A DNA stretch of 8,764 nt from Acidobacteriota bacterium (lineage in GTDB: Bacteria > Acidobacteriota > Terriglobia > Versatilivoradales > Versatilivoraceae): positions 1 through 8,764 of the forward strand of contig JAPOZE010000558.1 of the NCBI GenBank assembly GCA_026706225.1. The letters run 5' to 3'. Position 1 is the first letter of the stretch. The number at the start of each line of letters is the position of its first letter. Below are positions 1 to 5,146 of the stretch, piece after piece. Under the pieces are notes generated by a model that had not been told where the DNA came from, searched no databases, and saw only the letters and a program-made list of their open reading frames with translations. A program made the position numbers and the translations under genes.

Positions 1-219
1 CATTCCCACATTATATGGGGGATGGCAGTGGATTGCAAGGGATGATGTGAGCGGGAAGAGTCACTGGAATACACAGATAATATACTGACAATAAAGACAG
101 TTATGGACAGTGCTGGACGGCGGTGAACAATTCTGGAACTTTCAATGCCGCCGCATTCGCGGCTGACCGGATCCCCCGGGCAGGCGCCCGGGGGCTATGC
201 GTTTCACGAGACATTCCTC
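1..219. other. Left-edge intergenic stretch, possible 3' end of an upstream gene
   Basis: No complete gene is visible here. One plus-strand frame is open from base 2 to a TGA at 86-88 and would encode about 28 residues rich in Trp (GGWQWIARDDVSGKSHW). It could be the tail of a gene lying to the left, but 28 open codons are expected by chance fairly often and the codons (tta, ata, agt) look unlike the neighbours. A minus-strand ATG also sits at 3-1, behind a TATAAT-like string at 19-14 on that strand, so a gene leaving the window leftwards is possible. The first 150 bases are more AT-rich than the rest of the window. Only the hairpins at 150-194 are clear structure. Confidence 0.3.
173..194 (-). 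terminator. Strong GC hairpin 3' of the thioredoxin-fold gene, probable terminator
   Basis: Arms CCCCCGGGC (173-181) and GCCCGGGGG (186-194) pair perfectly over 9 bp around a 4-nt loop. The hairpin begins 26 nt past the stop codon of the minus-strand gene ending at 220. No U-run follows on the minus strand, so it is not a canonical intrinsic terminator; on the plus strand a weak GCGTTT follows. A smaller hairpin (GCCGC 150-154 with GCGGC 159-163) lies next to it on the far side. It could act as an end for transcripts from either side or protect a 3' end. The structure is certain; the terminator role is inferred. Confidence 0.5.
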
Positions 220-780
220 TCAATTGGCCTTCCACTTGATGTTGCAGCCGACGCTGGGAATCTGGTCGCTTGAGACCGCGGCGCCCAAAAGCACGGCATC
301 CACGGCATCCCTCAAATCCCTTCCCGTGACCGGTTCGTTGTTTCCGGGCCGGCTCGCATCCAACTGCCCCCGGTAGACCAACTCCCGTTGGCGGTCAAAG
401 AGAAAGAAATCGGGGGTACAGGCTGCCTGATAGGCCCGGGCCACCTCCTGACTCTCGTCATAGCAGTAGGGGAAGGCAAAGTCGAGCTCCTCGGCCATGG
501 CCTTGAGGTTGTCGGGCGAATCGTCGGGGTAGTTCTCGGCGTCATTGGAGCTGATGGCCACAATGCCCACTTTCCGGGTCCGATAGTCGCTGCCCAGACG
601 GGCCAACTCCTCCTGGACATGCACCACAAAGGGACAGTGCCGGCAGATGAACATCACCAGAAGCGCCTCCTTGTCCGCAAAGCTGCCGAGCGTGACCGTG
701 TCTCCCGACACGACATCCGGCAACTGAAAATCGGGTGCTGGCGCCCCCAGTGGGAGCATGGTTGAAGGTGTCAAGACCAT
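220..780 (-). CDS. Thioredoxin-fold redoxin (AhpC/TSA, PRX_like1-type), 186 aa
   Basis: Cytoplasmic thiol-disulfide protein of the AhpC/TSA-redoxin superfamily. Residues 9-35 form the usual entry (LPLGAPAPDFQLPD). The active site C46-R-H-C49 followed by PFV sits at the end of the first long beta strand, and the cis-proline loop is C121-T-P123-D-F-F. The C-terminus ends in the conserved GCNIKWK (178-184). This combination (CxxCPFV, CTPDFFLFD, GCNIKWK) matches the thioredoxin-like PRX_like1 group, whose substrate is not well defined. I chose the ATG at 780 because AAAGGAG lies 8 nt upstream and the fold starts right after it; the frame stays open to 945, but those residues match nothing. No signal peptide. 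It stands alone, divergent from the glycosylase gene. Family is sure; specific function (peroxidase or disulfide reductase) is not. Confidence 0.92.
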   Translation of the reverse strand: MVLTPSTMLPLGAPAPDFQLPDVVSGDTVTLGSFADKEALLVMFICRHCPFVVHVQEELARLGSDYRTRKVGIVAISSNDAENYPDDSPDNLKAMAEELDFAFPYCYDESQEVARAYQAACTPDFFLFDRQRELVYRGQLDASRPGNNEPVTGRDLRDAVDAVLLGAAVSSDQIPSVGCNIKWKAN

Positions 781-788
781 GGTATCGG

Positions 789-795
789 CTCCTTT
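789..795 (-). promoter_or_regulatory. Ribosome binding site fixing the redoxin start
   Basis: The minus strand reads AAAGGAG here, 8 nt before the ATG at 780. It is among the strongest Shine-Dalgarno matches in the window and decides against the upstream in-frame ATG at 945, which would add 55 residues of low-complexity, Arg-rich sequence to the N-terminus. Confidence 0.8.
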
Positions 796-846
796 GATTT
801 TGTGTCCCGCTAACGTCCTTCCAGTCGGACGGCAACCAAGAATAAC

Positions 847-920
847 GCGCCGGGCACCTGCGAAACAAGATCCGAACGGGGGATTCCTTGTCCCGGATTG
901 CAGGTCCTTCACCCGGGCGC
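847..920. other. Nested stem-loop candidate in the divergent intergenic region
   Basis: Four complementary segment pairs nest inside one another. They are 847-854 with 912-920 (8 bp, one bulged G), 856-861 with 900-905 (ACCTGC/GCAGGT), 865-869 with 887-891 (ACAAG/CTTGT) and 870-873 with 881-884 (ATCC/GGAT), around a 7-nt loop. That is about 23 bp in 74 nt. On the minus strand it would lie in the leader of the redoxin gene, 67 nt before its start codon. It could be a structured 5' leader, an independent small RNA or a chance fold of GC-rich DNA. I recognise no known riboswitch consensus. Confidence 0.3.
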
Positions 921-971
921 CATCTCTCATCCGTGGCTCGATCACGATGCAACACGTTAATAGGACACAAC

Positions 972-1000
972 TTGACCGTCATGGACGTCGGTGCTAGTGT
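972..1000 (+). promoter_or_regulatory. Weak sigma-70-like promoter candidate for the glycosylase-pgpH operon
   Basis: TTGACC (972-977) matches the -35 consensus at five of six bases. Spaced 17 nt away is TAGTGT (995-1000), a poor -10. Transcription would start near 1007, inside the left arm of the inverted repeat at 993-1047. The -35 is good but the -10 is weak, so this is only a candidate; no better pair was seen in the last 100 nt before the gene. Confidence 0.3.
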
Positions 1001-1047
1001 TCTGTCTCAGAAATCGGGTCGCCATTTTCTTGAGACAGAACACCAGC
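993..1047. repeat. Long inverted repeat (17-bp arms, one mismatch) in front of the glycosylase gene
   Basis: The left arm GCTAGTGTTCTGTCTCA (993-1009) is the reverse complement of the right arm TGAGACAGAACACCAGC (1031-1047) at 16 of 17 positions; the innermost 13 bp are perfect. The 21-nt middle continues the symmetry loosely (GAAAT on the left against ATTTTC on the right). The right arm ends 10 nt before the ATG at 1058, where no Shine-Dalgarno sequence is present. As RNA it would form a very stable hairpin in the leader. It could be a transcriptional operator, a leader hairpin controlling translation, or a small palindromic mobile remnant. No transposase or clear target-site duplication is visible. 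Confidence 0.75.
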
Positions 1048-1057
1048 ATCGAAGCTC

Positions 1058-1978
1058 ATGCCCGAACTACCGGACATTGTCGTCTACCTCGAGTCGCTCC
1101 AGGCCAGGATACTTCACCAACGCTTGGAGCGGATTCGTATCGCCAGTCCATTTCTGCTCCGAACCGTCTCGCCGCGGCCGGAAGAAGTGGAAGATCGCCA
1201 GGTCGTGGGGTTGTCGAGAATGGGGAAGAGGGTGGTCATCGAGCTGGAGGGAGACATCGTTCTGGTCTTTCACCTGATGATTGCCGGGCGCTTCCACTGG
1301 AAAGAGAAGCGTACGCGAACCTGGCGAAGAAGTGACCTGGCGGTGTTCGACTTTTCCACCGGTTCGCTTCTCCTGACCGAATCGGGTTCCAAAAAGCGGG
1401 CCTCTCTCCATCTCGTGAAGGGGAAGGACGCCTTGACCAAACTCGACCCGGGCGGCATTGAGCCATTGCATGTCGATTTCGACACCTTTCGGCGACGCTT
1501 GACCCTTGAGAATCACACCCTGAAGCGCTCGCTGACCGACCCTCGTATTCTGAGCGGCATCGGAAACGCCTATTCCGACGAGATTCTCCATCGAGCTCAA
1601 CTCTCACCCCTGGCCCTCAGTCAAAAACTGACAGAAGGGGAAGTCCGGCGTCTTTATCTGGCTGTGCGGGAGACCCTGGAGTACTGGCTGAACAAGCTGC
1701 GGGAGGAACACCAGGGAGGTTTTCCCGAACGGGTCACCGCCTTTCGGAAAGGAATGGCCGTACACGGCCGATATCGCAAGCCCTGTCCCCGGTGCGGAGC
1801 CCCGGTACAGCGGATCGTCTATGTCGGGAACGAGGCCAACTATTGCAGCCGCTGTCAGACCCGAGGAAAGCTGTTGGCTGATCGGGCTCTCTCCCGGCTC
1901 CTGAAACAGGACTGGCCACGGACTCTGGAGGAGCAGGAGGCGCGTCGAGCATCGCTGACGGCAGGGCCGGTCGGTTAA
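1058..1978 (+). CDS. Divergent Fpg/MutM-family DNA glycosylase, 306 aa
   Basis: Base-excision-repair glycosylase/AP lyase of the Fpg/Nei fold. The start is fixed by chemistry: in this family the residue after Met is the catalytic proline, and the protein opens M-P2-E3-LPD. The beta-hairpin lysine K57 (SRMGKR), the helix-two-turn-helix with GIGN170-AYSDE, and a C-terminal zinc finger C243-x2-C246-x16-C263-x2-C266 are all present. Several usual features are not. The residue aligned with the wedge Met is Ile75 (M74 is shifted by one), the DPRRFG loop reads TESGSKKRASLH (107-118), and the zinc-finger arginine that grips the lesion phosphate aligns with Asn258. About 40 residues (ADRALSRLLKQDWPRTLEE and onward) extend past the zinc finger. 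It is therefore a catalytic-competent-looking but separate clade, perhaps with another lesion preference than 8-oxoguanine. No clear ribosome site; first gene of an operon with pgpH. Confidence 0.9.
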   Translation: MPELPDIVVYLESLQARILHQRLERIRIASPFLLRTVSPRPEEVEDRQVVGLSRMGKRVVIELEGDIVLVFHLMIAGRFHWKEKRTRTWRRSDLAVFDFSTGSLLLTESGSKKRASLHLVKGKDALTKLDPGGIEPLHVDFDTFRRRLTLENHTLKRSLTDPRILSGIGNAYSDEILHRAQLSPLALSQKLTEGEVRRLYLAVRETLEYWLNKLREEHQGGFPERVTAFRKGMAVHGRYRKPCPRCGAPVQRIVYVGNEANYCSRCQTRGKLLADRALSRLLKQDWPRTLEEQEARRASLTAGPVG

Positions 1979-1987
1979 CGAGGTTTC

Positions 1988-4315
1988 ATGAGAGTCATTA
2001 GTCTGAGAACAAAGGGCGGCTCCAGCGATCCCCTGGGATCGAGGTCGGACCAGGTGAGTCCCGGCCGCATGCCGGGTCTGATCCTGCTCCTGGTCGTGTT
2101 GACGGGAGTGCTCACCTTCTTTTGTTCCAGCTACCGCATCTTCACCCTGCCCGAGTATCGGGTGGGAGACATTGCCACCTCCGATATCCTGGTCCCGGCG
2201 GATGTTCCGATGCAGGACGAAGAAGCCACCAGGATCCGACAGGAGGAAGCCCGAAACGCCGCTCTTCCCGTGTATCGCCATTCCGTCGACCAGGCCCAGG
2301 CCCGAATCGAACGGATTTGCCGGCTGATTTCCACGCTGAGAAGCCAACTGAAACCCCTCAAGCGGAACGGTTCGCCCAGTGGGGGCTGGAGCTTCGACAA
2401 GCTGCCGCCGGAAATCCAGGCAAATCTCAGGGAGCAGTTGAGTCAACTGCTGCCGGAGGCCAATCTGGAAACCGCCGCCAGGTTCCTGGCCGGCAATGGA
2501 TTCAGCCAACACCTTCAACAGGCGCTGGAGCAAGCGCTACGCAAGGCCAGCAGTTCACTGGTGATTGAACGCGCGAGGGATCTGATTCGGGAACAAGGGC
2601 GCATCCATGTCATTTCCGGCACCGGTTCGGGAGAGAGAACGACGATACCGGTGGACCAGGTCAAGACCTTGGACAACATTCGCCGGGAGGTCGATACCTG
2701 GCTGCCGGCGCTGCTGCGATACCACGAACTCCCGCTGCAACCGACCAGGAGGCTGGTCAGCGACCTGTTGCAACCCAACCTTTCCTATGACGTGGAGGCC
2801 ACACAGGCCACCCAACGGGAGGCGGTGGCCGATGTGAACCCGGTCTTCGTCATTCTCAAGAAGGGCAAGGTGGTCGTTCGCCAGGGCGACGAGATCGGTT
2901 CCGGGCAATTACGACAGATCGAAGCCATTGGAAACCTTCCCCGGGAGTCCTCGTCGCCGGCGCAGGTCGTCAGCCTGGCGTTGCTTATCGGTTCGCTTCT
3001 GGCCGTGTTCGGCTACCTGCTGAGGCACCTCTGGCCGACCCAGTGGGATTTCATGAGACTGGCAGGGCTGGCCGGCACCGTTCTGGTCACTCAGACCATT
3101 GTTCTCAAGGTTTTCGGATTTGTGGGCGAGGCTCTCAGCGAGTCCCTCAGTCTCAGCTTCGCGGGATTCCCCGACAACGACGAGGTCTATTTCTTTTATG
3201 CCCTGCCTTTTGCACTGGGGGCGATGCTGGTCACCATCCTGGTGGATGACCGGGCCGGGCTGATCTTTTGCCTGCTGTCAAGCATCCTGGCGGTACTGAC
3301 CCTGGGGAGCGACATCTATGGTTTCTTCTATGTGCTGATGTCCAACCTGATTGGCATTCTCACCATACGCAGCGCCGTGCAAAGAGTGGGTTTCGTGGGC
3401 GCCGGGGTCAAGCTGGGATCGGCTGCCATCGGGCTCTTCGTGGTTCTGCAGTACGCCAGGCTGGCTCCGTTCGACTTGGGGACGGGCTTTCTGGGGGCTA
3501 CGCTGGCCCTGTTGTCCGGGCCCATCAACACCGGGCTGCTGGTCTTCCTGTTGCCGTTGTTCGAGAGATTCTTCATGGTCACCACCGTCATGAGGCTCCA
3601 GGAGCTCGGCAACGTCAACCTGCCTCTGATTCGTGAGCTGATCCTGAAGGCCCCCGGAACCTACAACCACAGCGTTGCGGTCGGCACGCTTTCCGAAGGC
3701 GCCGCCGAAGCCATCGGACTGAACCCGGTATTTGCCCGGGTAGCCTGTTTCTATCACGACATCGGAAAAACGATTCATCCCGAATACTACGTGGAGAACC
3801 AGCGGGGCGAGAACATCCACAACCGCATCAGCCCCGAGGAAAGCGCAGACCTGGTTGTGGGACACGTGACCATGGGCATCCGAATGGCTCGCGCTGCGAA
3901 GCTCCCTTCCTCGATGATCGACATCATTCCCCAACACCACGGCACCAAGCTCTTGACCTATTTCCACGAGAAGGCCAAGGCCACTGCGGCTGGAACCGAT
4001 GACGTCGACGAGGCTCGCTTCCGCTATCCGGGGCCCAAGCCGCAAACCAAGATGGCTGCCATCATCATGCTGGCCGACGCCGTGGAGGCGGCTGCCAGAA
4101 CGCTGAACGACCACTCCCAGGAGAAGTTGCTGGAGTTGATTCAAAAGATCGTGGCCAGCACAACCGAGGACGGGCAGCTTTCGGAGTGTGACATCACCCT
4201 GGCTGAAATCGACCGAATTGCCTTCAGCTTCCTCGAGACCCTCTCCAGCGTCTACCACGCCCGTATCACCTATCCCGGCTTCGAGTTCGAGCGCACCCAG
4301 GAATCCACATCCTAG
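1988..4315 (+). CDS. pgpH: 7TM-HD cyclic-di-AMP phosphodiesterase, PgpH type, 775 aa
   Basis: Membrane phosphodiesterase expected to hydrolyse cyclic-di-AMP to pApA. Order of parts: a short cytoplasmic N-terminus; first membrane helix about 30-47; a long outside 7TMR-HDED domain about 53-325 ending in the VRQGDEIG region; a bundle of about seven membrane helices between 326 and 526; the linker PGTYNHS; and a cytoplasmic HD domain. Expected metal ligands are all visible: H561, H590-D591 (YHDIGK), H626 (GHVTMG), H650/H651 (QHHGT) and D697 (LADAVEAA). The usual NPHD-type loop reads NIHNRISP, a small variation. Length and layout match the PgpH family. The ATG at 1988 follows ACGAGG by 4 nt and sits 9 nt after the glycosylase stop, so the two are probably cotranscribed. 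Nucleotide specificity is known for the family, not shown here. Confidence 0.93.
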   Translation: MRVISLRTKGGSSDPLGSRSDQVSPGRMPGLILLLVVLTGVLTFFCSSYRIFTLPEYRVGDIATSDILVPADVPMQDEEATRIRQEEARNAALPVYRHSVDQAQARIERICRLISTLRSQLKPLKRNGSPSGGWSFDKLPPEIQANLREQLSQLLPEANLETAARFLAGNGFSQHLQQALEQALRKASSSLVIERARDLIREQGRIHVISGTGSGERTTIPVDQVKTLDNIRREVDTWLPALLRYHELPLQPTRRLVSDLLQPNLSYDVEATQATQREAVADVNPVFVILKKGKVVVRQGDEIGSGQLRQIEAIGNLPRESSSPAQVVSLALLIGSLLAVFGYLLRHLWPTQWDFMRLAGLAGTVLVTQTIVLKVFGFVGEALSESLSLSFAGFPDNDEVYFFYALPFALGAMLVTILVDDRAGLIFCLLSSILAVLTLGSDIYGFFYVLMSNLIGILTIRSAVQRVGFVGAGVKLGSAAIGLFVVLQYARLAPFDLGTGFLGATLALLSGPINTGLLVFLLPLFERFFMVTTVMRLQELGNVNLPLIRELILKAPGTYNHSVAVGTLSEGAAEAIGLNPVFARVACFYHDIGKTIHPEYYVENQRGENIHNRISPEESADLVVGHVTMGIRMARAAKLPSSMIDIIPQHHGTKLLTYFHEKAKATAAGTDDVDEARFRYPGPKPQTKMAAIIMLADAVEAAARTLNDHSQEKLLELIQKIVASTTEDGQLSECDITLAEIDRIAFSFLETLSSVYHARITYPGFEFERTQESTS

Positions 4316-4352
4316 CGAGGCCGTGACTCAGACCGACAAGCAGGCAAAAGAA

Positions 4353-4379
4353 CTCATGGATTAACAGGATGGACAGGAC
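4353..4379 (+). repeat. Short iterated AACAGGA/GGACAGGA-type repeat over the SUMF1-gene start
   Basis: The stretch contains two 9-nt units, TTAACAGGA (4361-4369) and TGGACAGGA (4370-4378), preceded by CATGGA. It resembles the iterated intergenic motifs of the (ggattaACAGGAtgg) kind found scattered in many bacterial genomes; that resemblance is from memory and not tested. It lies between pgpH and the next gene and supplies that gene's only possible ATG. The ATG four bases into the motif (4356) opens a frame of just two codons. Confidence 0.4.
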
Positions 4380-5079
4380 CGCGAGCCACATTCCCACCGT
4401 GGCGGCGCTGCCGCCCGGCGAGTTTCTCATGGGCTGTGAGCAGGGGCGTGCGGACGAGCGACCGGTTCATCGTGTCCAGGTCGATCCCGTTGCCATGGGC
4501 ATCACCACCGTGACCAACGAGCAATTCCGGTTTTTCGTGGGTCGAACCGGGGGACGGATGCCCGAATCGTTCCTGGAGCCCCGGTTCAGCCATCCGCGAC
4601 AGCCCGTGGTTTCGGTCAGTTGGCTGGAGGCGACAGACTATTGCGGCTGGCTGAGCGAGTGGACCGGCCAAACCTGGCGCCTGCCCACCGAGGCTGAGTG
4701 GGAATGGGCCGTTCGCCAGAACAGGGAGGGATGCCTCTATGCCTGGGGCGACCGGGACCCCTCCGAATTCGAGCTGTATCGCACGGGTTGGCGGGATCGC
4801 CGCCCGCACCCGGTGGCGCTGCAGCCGCCCAATGAATTCGGGCTCTACGACCTGGGTGACAATGTCCACGAGTGGTGCCTGGACTGGTATGCGCGAGACT
4901 ACTACCAGCGGTCACCTGCCAACAATCCCGTCAATCGGGACGAGACCCGCCGCCGCGCCTCTCGGGGCGGCGCCTGGCGCCACCAGGTCAAGGTGAGCCG
5001 TTGCGCCGCCCGCAGCAGCCTCGATCCCACCTACAAGTACACCGACTACGGATTCCGGGTCGTCAAGGTGCTTCCCTGA
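4369..5079 (+). CDS. SUMF1/FGE-sulfatase-domain protein lacking the catalytic Cys pair, 236 aa
   Basis: A single formylglycine-generating-enzyme-like domain fills the protein. Hallmarks in order: PPGEFLMG (15-22), RPVHRV (31-36), VTNEQF (48-53), PVVSVSWLEATDYC (79-92), RLPTEAEWEWA (104-114), GLYDLGDNVHEWC (158-170), RGGAW (199-203), RCAARSS (211-217) and the closing YGFRVVK (227-233). True formylglycine-generating enzymes bind copper with two cysteines five residues apart; here C212 is present but the partner position is V207. It is thus unlikely to make formylglycine and may instead be a C-type-lectin-like binding or oxygenase-related member (PvdO/EgtB-like branches exist). No signal peptide or membrane segment, so probably cytoplasmic. 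The frame has no other ATG upstream because a TGA lies at 4324-4326. The start sits inside a repeat and has no proper ribosome site; a GTG at 4399 is an alternative. Confidence 0.88.
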   Translation: MDRTASHIPTVAALPPGEFLMGCEQGRADERPVHRVQVDPVAMGITTVTNEQFRFFVGRTGGRMPESFLEPRFSHPRQPVVSVSWLEATDYCGWLSEWTGQTWRLPTEAEWEWAVRQNREGCLYAWGDRDPSEFELYRTGWRDRRPHPVALQPPNEFGLYDLGDNVHEWCLDWYARDYYQRSPANNPVNRDETRRRASRGGAWRHQVKVSRCAARSSLDPTYKYTDYGFRVVKVLP

Positions 5080-5146
5080 CCGGAGGCTGCCCGCCCCCCC
5101 CCTCAGGGGAGTGCCGCATCCGGCGAGGACCCGGACGCTACTCCCC
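5080..5146. terminator. GC-rich convergent gene end with inverted repeats
   Basis: The SUMF1-domain gene and the S41 protease gene end tail to tail, with 58 bp between their stops. The stretch holds a run of nine C (5094-5102) and an outer inverted repeat GGGGAGT (5106-5112) with ACTCCCC (5140-5146), which encloses a small hairpin GCCG (5113-5116)/CGGC (5121-5124). The right arm overlaps the protease stop codon. No U-run is present on either strand, so termination here is plausible from position and structure but not canonical. Confidence 0.35.

Noticed and set aside
2..88. Plus-strand open stretch as a partial gene
   Set aside because: It is too short to support and open frames of this length are common by chance; it is recorded only in the description of the left-edge stretch.
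781..945. N-terminal extension of the redoxin frame up to an ATG at 945
   Set aside because: The added 55 residues match nothing in the fold, and AAAGGAG points to the ATG at 780.
960..1057. Insertion-sequence end or MITE
   Set aside because: The inverted arms are suggestive, but no target-site duplication or transposase fragment can be seen, so it is listed as an inverted repeat only.
888..1335. Overlapping plus-strand frames beginning in the intergenic region and entering the glycosylase gene
   Set aside because: They are out of frame with the Fpg-family protein, whose start is fixed by the catalytic proline, and they resemble no protein.
1604..2533. 309-codon minus-strand frame spanning the glycosylase-pgpH junction
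   Set aside because: It crosses two real genes, has no ribosome site and no recognisable domain.
3278..4258. 326-codon open frame on the minus strand opposite the HD domain of pgpH
   Set aside because: It is rich in Gly, Val and Gln without motifs, while the plus strand encodes a complete HD domain.
5094..5102. Run of nine C as a phase-variation tract
   Set aside because: It lies between two convergent gene ends, not inside a coding or promoter region, so slippage would have no obvious effect.
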